Source of the DNA: Ceratopteris richardii
Taxonomy: Eukaryota; Streptophyta; Polypodiopsida; Polypodiales; Pteridaceae
Direction: 5' to 3'
NCBI GenBank assembly: GCA_020310875.1
Contig: CM035439.1
Location: forward strand, 138,201,852-138,265,851
Length of the DNA stretch: 64,000 nucleotides
A program made the position numbers and the translations under genes. Positions 10,534 to 22,046 of the stretch are shown piece after piece (within the stretch, counting starts at the first letter, position 1; each line of letters opens with the position of its first letter). The notes beneath the pieces were generated by a model. It did no database searches. It had not been told where the DNA came from and was given only the letters and a program-made list of their open reading frames with translations.

Positions 10534-11515
10534 TGTTGAAGATAAATGTACAAGCTCATTTTCATATGAGCCATGCTTGGATAAATTTACCAAATATAAA
10601 GATAAAGGAAAAGTAGAGAAACAAGGAAAAAATAATAAAAGAAAAAGTCTAGTCAAAATTCATGATGAGTAAGAGATACAATATCTTGCCTTGTAATTAG
10701 TGGCATGTAGTGGGGAAAGTGGTGAGTTAAGAAGGAGGCACAAACTTCTTCACATGCTCATTGGTTATAAAAGTGAAGTGGGAGCACATTCAAAACAAGG
10801 AGAGAAAGAGGCAAGAGCTCCCAGTAGTCTGATCTAGCCATTTTGTCATTTTGTCTTCCCTTAGACTCCTTCCAACCGCACATCAGTTTGTACACAGCTC
10901 TGTTGTGGAGCTAATATCTCAGTGTATATGTAACCATTTCTTGTGTTTAAACATTCATTGGAAATTTTATCTTGTCTACTCTTTGCATATCAAATATCTC
11001 CTTCAAAGCTTATGTATTCTGTGAGATATCAGTGAAAGGGTGAATTCCAGTTTTTCAGATACCTATGTAGACAGGTAGTCTATTTTGGTCGGTTCAGTTT
11101 CCTGACCAAAACATATCCAAATTGTTTTTCTTTTGTCTTGTTGGAAATCTTTGCATGTACTTTCTCTGCCCCAAATATCTCATTAAGAAGATTTATATTT
11201 TGTGAGATAACTGTTAGAGAGTGAAGTCTAGTTTTATTTGTGTAGGTGGTCTGTTTTGGTGAGTTGAGTTTCCTAACCAAAGCTCATCAGAATTACTTTT
11301 GTTTTAGCTTTTTTGAAAGATATTTGTGTCTACTTTCTCTACACAAAATATCTTTCTCAAAAGATGTACATTCAAAGATTTATTAGTCTGAGAGTGAAGT
11401 TCAGTTCTTCAGCATACTTGTGTGGACAGGTAGTTCATCTTTATCAGTTGTGTTTCCTAATCAAAATTTGTCCAAATTAAGTTATTTATAGCTTTTTAGA
11501 AAGCTCTCTTTGTCT
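10534..11515 (+). repeat. 3' LTR of the plus-strand copia (right boundary uncertain)
   Basis: Starts TGTTGAAG immediately after the polypurine tract. A TATAAAAG box lies at about 10,767. I cannot fix the right end: a run of three tandem repeats (10,976-11,514) may be part of the LTR or of flanking DNA. The sequence loses these features by about 11,515. Confidence 0.6.
10976..11514. repeat. Three degenerate tandem repeats of about 180 bp
   Basis: CTACT or GTACT followed by TTTCTCT- or CTTTGCA-like sequence and then AAATATCT recurs at 10,976, 11,156, 11,330 and (start only) 11,514, giving spacings near 180, 174 and 184. Within each unit the same series recurs: GTGAGATA, a GAAGT/GAATTC(C)AG word, AGGTAGT or AGGTGGT, then GTTTCCT followed by AACCAAA or ATCAAAA. 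The copies are diverged. No coding sequence. Confidence 0.8.
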
Positions 11516-11585
11516 ACTGTGATTGACTAAAGGCACAAGTCCATTTGAGTTTTGTATTGAGAGCAGCAAGCTATCTAAGGTGCAG

Positions 11586-11612
11586 TTGTATGTCCAAGTG
11601 TTGGACATACAA
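11586..11612. repeat. Perfect 12-bp inverted repeat, 3-base loop
   Basis: TTGTATGTCCAA, then GTG, then TTGGACATACAA. It lies shortly before the truncated LTR of Copia-2. It could be a terminal or structural element of the preceding repeat family, or chance; function unknown. Confidence 0.8.
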
Positions 11613-11976
11613 GGGTTCACTACACATTTTCGTTGCGCATAGGAGAACTCATTCTCCACAATACATAATACTGAATGTATCACCACAAGAATGTACAAGA
11701 TATGTAATCCGTTAGGACTATATGTCTATATACAAGTCGGAGGAAAAAAACCTCCTAAAGAGGGAAAAAAGTGTCTGACGATCCTAGTGTGTTCACACAC
11801 ATGATTACCTAAATATATCAACAAATCCCCCCAAGGAGTGATGGGGTGAACAAGGAGTTGACACTCATGTATAAGGAAGCACCAAAATATGTGGAATCAA
11901 TCCACAAAAGGAAGTAAGCCCAAAGCTTTTTGGAAAGCTTCAAACTTCTCCCTAGGCAAAGCCTTTGTGAAAAGGT

Positions 11977-13572
11977 CTAGAATGTTATCCTCTGTGGGCA
12001 CATATGCCAAACTGATCTCTCCAGCATAGAACCTCTCCTTGACATAATGATACTACACCTCAATGTGCTTAGTGCAAGCATGGAACACAAGATTCTTGGC
12101 AACTGCCAATGCACTCTAAGTGTTAGTAAAGATGGTGGTGGCAGAAGGCTGACCAACACCCAAATAACCCATAAGGCATCTAAGCCACACACACTCAACA
12201 TTTGTTGTGAAAGCTACCCTATACTCAACCTCACAACTAGAAGTGGCCACAGTAGGCTGCTTCTTGCTCAACCAAGATATGCATGAGCTAGAATGCATGA
12301 ACCAAAAAAACCATTGGTGGACACATGAGTGTCATAGCAACCAACCTAGTCAGAGTGAGAAAAAGCATGTAAATTTGGAAATAGTGATCCCCCCTTGGGA
12401 TAAAAAAATCCAAGCAGTCGGGTACCACTCAAGTAGCAAAATATCTGCTTAACTACCTGCCAATGCTTAACACCTGGGCAGTGCATAAACCTGCTCATCT
12501 GTGAGACAAGAAACTGAATATCTGTCTGAGTAATGCATTAAGTAAATCAAGCATCCAACAACCTCCTCATAGTGAACAACATCAAATGCATCACCACCAT
12601 CATGAAGACTCAATCATAAACCTCTCTCCATGGGAGTGGCAATAGGTTTACAATCTTCAAGGCCAAAACATTGCAATAATGTTTCAATATATTTTGTTTG
12701 ACACAAAGCTATTTTGCCTTGCATAAACTGAATGTCCAAATAATGATGCAAATGTCCCAAATGAGACATCTCAAATAAGGCAGGCAAATTAGCCTTAAAA
12801 TTAGCAATATGCTTCTCATGAGGACCAGTGAGCAGCATGTCATCAACATATACAACAAGGATCAGAGGCACATCATTTGCATGCTTAACATATAAGGTGC
12901 TCTCAGTTGGACTGTTCTCAAAACCATGTGCAATGAGGTAGGCATGTATCTTTTCATATCAAGCACGTGGTGCTAGTTTCAAACCATATAATGCCTTTTT
13001 CAACCTGCGCACTTGGTTTTCATGCCCTTTCTACACAAACCCATGGGGCTGAAAAACATACACTTCTTCATGCAAGTCACCATTCACAAATGCAATTTTA
13101 ATGTCCAACTGATGTACATTCCAACCACGATGAGCTGCAAGTGCACAGATGCTACGAGCAATAGTCATTTGGCAAGTAGGAGCAAATGTCTCATCAAAAT
13201 CAATGCCTCTTTCCTGAGCATAACCCTTTGCAACAGGCCTAGCCTTATACTTGTCCACTATTCCATCAGGTTATGTTTCAGCTTGTATAACCATTTAGTG
13301 TCAATCGCCTTCTTGCCAGGAGGCAAGTTACATAAAGATGAGGTACCATTGTTCATTATAACATCATATTCAGATTGCATAGCAACCATCCAATTTTTTG
13401 AATGTTGTGCTTCATCAAAAGACACATGCTCATTCTCATCATAGAGACTAGAGGCTTCCATAGCATAGCAATGTGATGCAAAAGAAGCAATATAAGAGCC
13501 AGGACAAGTATGATATGATAAGGCTATATCTAATTTGCTATCATGCAAATTTTTCACAAGCCATCTTGGCAT
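11977..13572 (-). pseudogene. Copia-2 RT and RNase H
   Basis: Broken frames at 11,977-12,298 (RNase H, SSCEVEY), 12,614-12,871 (RT core with YVDDM kept), 13,031-13,258 (LDIKIAFVNGDL) and 13,258-13,572 (RT N-terminal part). Stops and frameshifts separate them. No functional protein can be made. Confidence 0.88.
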
Positions 13573-13665
13573 AGTTTTTGCCTCCTCAATACAAGCTCTC
13601 TCATCAACAAGTGCATCATGTAAATCTGCATCACAAATGGAATGATCTTCATCATCACATGAAAC

Positions 13666-15105
13666 CTATAAAGGTTGAGACATTGCCTCATTAGGACCAA
13701 CACTAGATTGTCCACCTATAAAAAGAGTCATTAAAGTATCATACATGTCTTTGGAGCTAACAAATGTCTCCTTAGTACATGAAAGTAATGGCTGAATAGC
13801 ATCTTCCACAAAAACAACATCATGGCTAACCAAAATGCGTTTAGTATGTGGATGATACAGACGATAGCCTTTACTTTCAGAACTGTACCCAACAAAAATA
13901 CATTTCACTCCTTTATCATCCAATTACCTGTGTTGTTGTTCAGCCACTAATGCATATGCAAAACAAGCAAAAACACGTAGGTGAGCAAAAAATGGATTAC
14001 GACCATGCCAAGCCTCATATGGAGTGATAGATTTCAATGCTTTAATGGGAAACCTATTAAACGCATATGTTGCACACATAATAGCCTCAAGCCAGAAACT
14101 ATGTGGTAAGGCTTGACTCTTGACCATACACCTTGCCATCTCCATCTGTGACCCATTCTTCCTTTCAGCAACTCCATTCTTTTGAGGAGTATACAACACT
14201 ATATATTGATGTTTTATCCCACATTCAGCCAGAAATGCATTAAAGTCAAAAGACATATATTCGGCCCCTCGCTTAGAATGGACGGTACCCATTTTACATG
14301 TTGATAGATTTTCATCCAAAACTAGAAACTGTGCGAAGCACATAAACACATCGGACTTTGCTTTCAAATGATATACCCATGCGTTCTTGGAAAAATCATC
14401 AATGAAAGTCACGAAGTAAAGATAGTTTCCAAAAGAGTTGTCTGCATAGAACCACAGACATCACTATGAACAAGTTGCAATTTTTTAGTAGCTCGAGCTG
14501 AACCAACTTTTGTGAATGAGGAATGCTACATTTTGCCCAAAATACAGCCTTCACATATATGTTAACCAAGTACCTCAAGTTTGGGCAACAAGGACACCAT
14601 TTCAGATTTCTACAGGTATAGCAAACTAGCAAAATTTAGATGAACAAAGTGTGCATGCCAAAGCTTTGCATCTGATATAGCCTGAGAATCTTGAACTGCA
14701 CATGCTAAATCATTCACAAGTTTTGCATAATCTATGAGCTTATACATCCCATTACATAAAATGCAAGAAGTAATAATGATGTCGCCATTTGATAGATGAT
14801 GAATTGTACACCTGTCATCAACAAATTTCATGACCAAGCCAATCTTGGCTAATGCTAAAACTGATAAATAATTTTTCTTGATCCCTGACACAAATAAAGA
14901 ATTTGAGAATGTAAAATAACTACCATCACTAGTAGTAAGAATGATCTTACCAACTCCCACAATAGGATAAGAGTTTGTTGGTGCATGTGACAGTATTTCG
15001 TGTAGGGGCTAGCTCAAGTGAAGTGAAGAAACTATGCTGCAAGGTGATATGTTTGGTTGCCCCAATATCAAAGTATCATTTATCTGAGTCTACTGCACAC
15101 ATACA
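13666..15105 (-). pseudogene. Copia-2 integrase and protease remnants
   Basis: Frames 13,666-13,923, 13,924-14,412, 14,399-14,632 and 14,610-14,960 cover the integrase core (MTFIDDFSK, NGVAERKN) and zinc-binding region. Frameshifts separate them. The protease active-site region near 15,040-15,090 is degraded. Confidence 0.85.
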
Positions 15106-16029
15106 TTGTTCATGAAAAGATGGATCATAGCTGCAAACAGTGGTAAATGCCCATTCTTCATTCTGCACAAGATTAGGAAACTTTGTTTTGTGTATAGAGG
15201 CCTCTACAACAACCATTCCAGCATCCTTCTTCTTTGCCTCTTTTGCAGCAAGTTTTGGAAAGCTCTTTATGACAGGATCAAATCCTTGATAGTATTTGCA
15301 AAACAATTTCTGATTTTTTGTTTTCTTCTCATCTCTGTCATCTTTCTTTGATTTTGCAGAATTAGTATATTTCCGCTTACTAATAGATGAGCTCTTTACC
15401 TTTGCCCTTTTGACTAGCCAGGAAAGCTTGATCTACAACACACATAATGGACCTATTCTTCTTGAACTGGTCTTCCTGCAACAAAACAGAGACTAACTCC
15501 TCAAATATTAAGGCATTGGATTGCCTTTCATCATCAATCCAAGATTCGAAGCAAAACTCTGATATGAATCTAGAAGACCATTCAGAACAGTCTACACAAG
15601 TGAACTGTCAGGCAAGATTTTATTAGCAGAAATCAATTGCTCCTTCAAATCTTTGATCTTTGTCAAAAAAATGTCCATGGAATCTCGTTCATTCATGTGT
15701 TCACTCTCCAATTGTTTTCAAAGGTAAGCAACACGAGCCTCATTCCTTGTTTGGTGTAAAGTGATAAGTTTATCCCAAGAATCCTTTGCTATTCTACAAG
15801 AGCAAAAGTGAGGAATAATGGCACTTTTGACAGACAAGGCTATCAATGCATGTGCTTGAGCATCTCTGCCATCCCAACAAATTTTCTCTACAGTAGGTGT
15901 AGCAAGAACCACAACACAAACAGGAATCTGAAGAATATCACCATCTTCAATGCCATCTGCATCACCTTCAGCAACTATATTTGCAAGTGTAATAGGACAT
16001 TTTTCAACAAGCTGCACAATATTCCATAG
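15076..16029 (-). pseudogene. Copia-2 gag remnant
   Basis: Fragments at 15,076-15,306 (zinc-knuckle region, degraded to CKYYQGFDPVIKSF) and 15,718-16,017 (NEARVAYL) match the Copia-1 Gag order. Indels and stops break it; the N-terminus is lost at 16,068. Confidence 0.85.
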
Positions 16030-16068
16030 TTTTTTTCAGCCAATACATGATGCATCATATAAGCCCAT

Positions 16069-16787
16069 TGGTGCCCAAAACCCACACCACCTTGCATGGA
16101 AGCAAGAAGGAAAGCCCAATAGTGACTCTCCTCTCATCCACCTCTACCTCCCACATGTTCAAGCCACTGGCAATAGCCCCATGCTTTGCCACATGCTTGA
16201 AAACAAGGAGAATAGAGGGTCAAGGATCCTTGTCCATGAGGAAAATACAAGCAAATACAATCATCCTACTCATGCAAAGGAGAGACATGCATTGGCACAC
16301 ACACACCACTCTCACACACATACCAAGACAACAATACATGTAAATGTAACAAATCTTGGAGTAAATGAGAGCCTCTTCCATTGATAAATGATATAGCATG
16401 GGAGCACATCGACCAAAAGCTCCCCTCTTTACAAAAATGAGCTCATATTTATAGGCTAAGCTCTATTCCCCATGTGCCCCTTTGAAAAGTCAAAAAGTGG
16501 ATCTCTCTCTAACTAACATATCTTCTAGGATATTCTAAAATCAAGTCTTGTAACAACCAAATCCCAAGAAACTCATGCGTGGGATTTTTACGTAGGAATG
16601 TCCTAGAAGAGCCAAAAAGGTGAGAGATTCTCAAGTCTTCTATACTATGGTATGAGGAAATATTAAAAAGTGCTCTAGGAGAGTGTTCACATGTGACACT
16701 CAAATGTATACAAAAAGACTTATTCTCATGGTCTAGGGAGGGTTCTCATGCACAAATGAGGATGTGTGCATACCCTACAACCCAACA
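16069..16787 (-). repeat. Gypsy B 3' LTR (719 bp)
   Basis: Plus-strand ends TGGTG... and ...CCCAACA. On the minus strand the element side is preceded by a purine-only tract (plus 16,788-16,800, all C/T) and, just inside, GTCGAGGACGAC (plus 16,808-16,819), which also occurs beside the polypurine tract of Gypsy D. This marks it as the 3' LTR of a minus-strand gypsy element. The other LTR was not found. Confidence 0.75.
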
Positions 16788-16802
16788 CTCTCCCCTCCCT
16801 AG

Positions 16803-19282
16803 ATTTTGTCGTCCTCGACAAAGCTAAGATCAGAGGATCATACACAGCTGAACTTTATCCAAGTTGAAATCTTTGGGTCTGCAATTTCTTCAATCAGCAA
16901 AGTTTCAGGCTGCAAGATCTTTAGGTCTATGATCTTCAAATCTGCAGCACTTCTCGCTTCCAATCTGCAAGCCAGCAATTCTTCCTTCCATCTGTAAATC
17001 TTCAGTCTTCAGAGCAAGTAGTGGAGTCTTTTAGGTGCAAGGCGACACAATCCCCATGGGGGCAGTCAGCCCAGCAATCCAAAAGAGCAGCCTTTTGTTG
17101 CCGAATATGCAGCCATCCCCTACAGTAGTTCCTGAAAAAGCAAAAGCCTTCCAAGTGGTGGAGTCTTTCGGTGCTAGGCAACACCATCCTCCTAAGAGGC
17201 AGTCAGCCTAGCCATCATGAAGAGCAGCGTTAGGTACTCCTTGCTTGCCCAATGTGCCTAGAGCTTGTTGAGGGTATCTTTGGAAGGCCTGATCATAGGA
17301 AAGTAACAACCGTTATTCACATAATTGCAGGAACTGGGTCAAGCTAATCTAAGCTTTGCTGCCTTCCAGCAAGTTGGGAGTATAACCCCAATATTCATGA
17401 GCAATCCTGGCAGTAATCATATCACACTAGAGTTTAGCCTGCAACATAATTTTGATCATCAACGCTTAAACAATCATGTGGGCTTCTGCATCAGTTATTG
17501 AACTGGAGAATGAGATACTAGATATCATCAGAGGGTAGTACACAGAAGATGTCAGACACATAAAGTTATTTACAAATGTTCCCTTATGATGACAAGGAAA
17601 GTGGGTATCATCCTCAGGAGCTGTATATCCTTGTTGTGGCCACAGAATCCATGCAGAAACTGGATGGGTAGGCAACTGCACAGTCGATCTAGGGTCCAAT
17701 CGTAGCATGGAAAGCAATCCCCATCTCGAGAAGACACATCCATGGGCAATCAAGGTTTCCAAGACCACTTGTCATTTGTCATTAGTCAGAGTGCTGCCCT
17801 GCACCATATGGACCAAAAGAGCAGCATGCCCCAAGCTCTTTGGTAACAAGATTATGTGAGGAATACATTACTCATAAGAAATCATCAAAGAGAAACCCAG
17901 CAACTCTGTGAGTCCAGCACAGAAATCGAGGAATGCCATAACCCCTCGCATGCTAAGCACTAGACCATTTCATTGCAAGTAAGCCTGGTAGAAGCCTGTT
18001 AATCGCACACCTTCAATAGCCACCAAGTTATTGCTTTCAACTATAGCTGGCCAACTTTTCCAAGAGCAAGGAGCTCATGATGTATTAAGATCACCTCGAA
18101 CTTCCAGGAGTTTGACTGGCAGATAGACCAGTTTTGAGGCAGCAGCAACGATTAATCCACAGGAGGCCATGATCTCAAGAAGCTCGGTAGTTTTCATTCA
18201 GTAGCAGGAGCCTTCAGGTAGCCAAATTAATCTGTGATGAAGGGCCAGCTTTGTTGCTTGGGGCGCACTCATCACACATAGCCAGCTTCAGCATAGTTCT
18301 ATCCTTGCTCTGGAAACATAGCAGTTGCCCTCATGGCTTCAACAAACCTGGTTGCAGCAACATATTGTGAGAGTCCAATAGTAAATGCCTGATATATCTG
18401 TTGGCAGAGAAATGGATGACAATCGAGCTGCAGGTTCAAAGTCTTCATTACCCTGTAGGTGATGTGAAGCAACCACCATGAGCACATTAAAAGTGAGCAA
18501 AAAATTATCCCAGTTAACCATAGTAGCCAATGAAACAACTGAAAATGACTAAAATTTGGTCATGCCACCTTGCTTCCAATAGCTCTAGGATTTAGCTCAT
18601 CCACCAGTCATCATGTCCTTGCACTCTAGCCTGTGCTATGTTGCTTGATTTGGCACTTTAATCCAAAGGAGTTGACTGAGCAATAATGAACCACTATTAG
18701 CCCAATAATTATGAATCGAGCCCTTTCATGCATACCATCCTTCTTTATTGCCAAGAACTGCAAGTATAGCTCAGTTTGATAGAGAAACTTCATTAACTTT
18801 GTTGAACCTCGTATCAGCCAGTTTTGGAGCAGGCAACAATAGCTTTTTCTCAGCTTTTCTTGAGAGCAAAAGAAGATGAGCTGCAAATCATTCAAGCCTA
18901 CCGTTGCACTAGCTTGCCCCAACCAAATCTTGCAGACATTTGTCATTGATACATCTTTACTGACAAGTGTATGTATAGTCCCGTCCCCTAGATTTGCAGT
19001 TATGGCCATTGTAAACCATGGAAGCACACTAAGTTATGACAGAAATGGCACACAATCAGAACCCACACTGGAACCTTTGACAGCGGCAGCATCCAAGGAA
19101 TCATTTAGCAAATATCTTTGGATCTTCTAGAGGAGAACTTGAGGCCAGATGTTGCCAAGCAAGGTATTAGTGAGCCCTGAGAAAACCAAAGGACCTGAAC
19201 ACAGATCCAAGATACATTCTACTCTGCACCTTCCATACAATCCCAGACTACTAAAAAAAATCCCAAACATGTTTTCCCCTAA
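16803..19282 (-). other. Gypsy B internal sequence without recognisable ORFs
   Basis: About 2.5 kb inside the LTR. No frame gives a gag or pol domain on either strand; the longest minus-strand frame (18,626-19,027) is unlike any family I know. It contains an imperfect tandem duplication (17,021-17,230). This could be the non-coding 3' internal region of a large gypsy, a coding-free derivative, or captured sequence. It ends at 19,282, where Copia-4 begins without an LTR, so the right junction is a rearrangement. Confidence 0.5.
17021..17230. repeat. Imperfect direct repeat, 137-bp spacing
   Basis: GTGGAGTCTTT at 17,021 recurs at 17,158, followed in both by a GGTGC-(A/T)-AGGC-ACAC/ACACC block, GGCAGTCAGCC and AAGAGCAG. 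The copies share about 70 alignable bases. It lies within the ORF-less Gypsy B interior. Confidence 0.75.
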
Positions 19283-20739
19283 TTTGCATCAAAGTGTCAT
19301 ACACATCTTTGGAGCTAACTGATGTTCCCTTAGTACATGAAAGTAATGGTTGAATTGCATCTTCCATGAAAATAACATCACGACTAAGAAAAATGTGTTT
19401 AATATGTGGATGATACAGACAATCGCCTTTGCCTTCATAACTCTACCTAACAAAAAAACATTTTACTACTCTATCATCCAATGTTCAACATTGTTGTTCA
19501 GGCACCAATGCATATGTCAAATAAGCAAAGACATGCAGATGAGCAACAGATGGCTTCAGACTATGCCAAGCCTTATATGGAGTGATAGACTACAATGCTT
19601 TGGTGGGACACCTGTAAAGTACATATGCTACACACATAACAACCTCAAGAAAGAAGTTATGTGGTAAAGCCTATCTTTTGACCATCACCTTGCCATCTCC
19701 ATGAGAGTCATGTTCTTTCTTTCAACGATTCCATTCTATTGAGGTGTATATGGCACTATACACTCATACTTTATCCCATGGTCAGCCATAAATGCATTAA
19801 AATCAGAATACATGTATTCTCCCCCTCAGTCAGAACATAGGGTGCCCATTTTACATGATGATAGCTTTTTAGCCGAAACCAAAAACTATTTGAAGCACAT
19901 AAACACTTCCAACATTGCTTTCAATACATACACCCATGCATGCCTAGAAAAATCATCAATAAAGTTCACAAAGTAAAGGTAGTTCTCAAAAGAAGATGTC
20001 TGCATAGGACCACAGACATAATTGTGAACAAACTTCAATTTGTAAGTATCTCGTACTAACCATCTTTTGTAAGGGAGGAACAGTGCATTTTACCTAGAAT
20101 ATAGCCTTCACATACATGTTTACTAGGTGCCTCAAGTTTGGGTAGAGAGGACACCATTTCATATTATCTATAGGTGTAGCAAGCTAGCAAAATTCAAATT
20201 ATGAGAGTGTGCATGCCAAACCTGTGCATTTGAGATAGCCTCAGAATCTTGAACTCCATATGTTGAATCATTCACAGATTTTGCATGGTCTATGAGCTTA
20301 TATAGCCCATGACATAAAATGACAAAAGCAATAATGACATCGCCCTTCAATAGATCATCGTCAGCAGCTAATGCTGAAATTGACAATAGATTTTTCTTGA
20401 TCTTTGACACAAAGAAAGCATCTAACAATGTGAAAGAACTACCATCAGGAATATTCTGAATTATCTTACCAACTCTCATAATAGGATAAGAGGGCTTCTT
20501 GGTGCATGTGATAGTATTCCCTATAGGGGCAGCCTCAAGTGAACTGAAGAAATTGTGTTGCAAGGTAATATGTTTGGTTTCCCTACTGTCAAATTACCAA
20601 ACATCTGAGTCTACTCTAGAGATACACCATTACTAAGAAGATGGGTCATTACTGCAAATAGTAGTAAATGCTCATTCTTCATTCTACACAAGATTAGCAG
20701 ACTTTGTTTTGGGTGTAGGGGCCTCTACAACAACCATTC
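19283..20739 (-). pseudogene. Copia-4 integrase-protease-gag end
   Basis: The sequence parallels Copia-1 4,375-5,868 read on the minus strand. The longest surviving frame is 20,168-20,563 (131 residues), covering the segment between protease and the integrase zinc region. A local deletion near 20,360 removed the segment corresponding to the KFVDDRCTVH stretch of Copia-1. No functional product. Confidence 0.82.
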
Positions 20740-20969
20740 TGTTGGAGTTAGACGTCTGCGGAAGCATGCGAACAGCACAAGGAAGAAGAAGAAGCTTGGA
20801 GCACAACACGCAAGACTGAATGTATTACTAGAGAATGTACAAAGATAAGTAGCCCATTAGGGCAATAGGCGTATATACAAGCCGGGGGAAAAAAACCTCC
20901 TAAAGAGGGAAAAAAGTGCCCCGGCAGTCCTAGAGTGTTGACACACATCACTACCTAAATATATCAACA
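20740..20969 (-). repeat. Copia-3 3' LTR
   Basis: 230 bp, TGTTGG...CAACA, followed inwards by the C-rich (minus-strand G-rich) polypurine tract as in Copia-1. Confidence 0.95.
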
Positions 20970-21043
20970 AATCCCCCCTGGGAGTGATGCGGTGAACAAG
21001 GAGCTGGCACTCATGTATAAGAAAGTGCCAAGCTATGTGGAAA

Positions 21044-21936
21044 TCACTCCACAAAAGGAAGTAAGCCCAAAGCTTTGCGGAAAGCTTCAAACTTCTCCCT
21101 AGGCAGAGCCTTCGTGAAAAGGTCTGCAATGTTCTCCTGCGTGGGCACATATGCCAAGCTGATCTCCCCATCAGAGAACCTCTCCCTGACATAGTGATAA
21201 TGCACCTCAATGTGCTTAGTGCGAGCATGGAACAAAGGGTTCCTCGCAACTGCCAATGCGCTCTACCTGTCAGTGAAGATGGTGGTGGCAGAAGACTGGC
21301 CAACACCCAAATCAGCCATAAGGCGTCTGAGCCACACACACTCAACAGTCGCTGTGAAAGCTGCCCTATACTCAGCCTCACAACTGGAAGTGGCCACAGT
21401 AGGCTGCTTCTTGCTCAACCAAGATATACATGAGCTACCAAGCATGAAGCAAAAACCACTGGTGAACACACGAGTGTCATAGCAACCAGCCCAATCTGAG
21501 TCAGAAAAAGCATGCAAATCTGGCGGTAGTGATCCATCTCAAATGAGGCATGCAAATCAGCCTTAAAATCAGCAATATGTGTCTCAATAGGACCAGTGAG
21601 CAGCATGTCATCAACATAGACAACAATGATCAGAAGCACATCATTAGCACGCTTAACATATAAGGTGCTTTCAGTTGGACTGTTCTCAAAACCATGTGCA
21701 ATCAGATAGGCATGTATCTTCTCATACCAAGCACGTGGTGCTTGCTTTAAACCATATAACGCCTTCTTTAACCTGCACCCCTGGTTTTCATGCCCTTTCT
21801 GTACAAAGCCACGGGGCTGAAAAACATACACTTCTTCATGCAAGTCACCATTCAGAAATGTTGTTTTAATGTCCAACTGATGTACATTCCAACCATGATG
21901 GGCTACAAGTGCACAAATGCTCCGAACAGTAGTCAT
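21044..21936 (-). pseudogene. Copia-3 RT (3' part) and RNase H with internal deletion
   Basis: Overlapping frames at 21,044-21,256, 21,263-21,517 and 21,415-21,936 hold the RT core (LDIKTTFLNGDL, YGLKQAPRAWY, YVDDM) and RNase H (SDSDWAGC, SSCEAEY). The 382-bp deletion at 21,535/21,536 removes RT thumb/connection sequence and shifts frame. A stop also lies between RNase H pieces near 21,260. Confidence 0.88.
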
Positions 21937-22046
21937 ACGGCATGTAGGTGCAAAGGTCTCATCAAAATTAATGCCTCTTTCCTGCGCATAACCCTTTGCA
22001 ACAAGCCTAGCCTTATACCTGTCAACTGTACCATCAGGTTTACGCT

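Larger units (their letters stand above)
11655..16068 (-). mobile_element. Copia-2: decayed, truncated copia of the Copia-1 family
   Basis: The sequence aligns by eye to Copia-1 from inside the 3' LTR (11,655-11,823, first third of the LTR missing) through RNase H, RT, integrase, protease and gag, ending abruptly at 16,068 within the gag start region, where the Gypsy B LTR begins. Point differences and small indels are frequent throughout, so it is much older than Copia-1. The 5' LTR and leader are missing. Confidence 0.9.
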
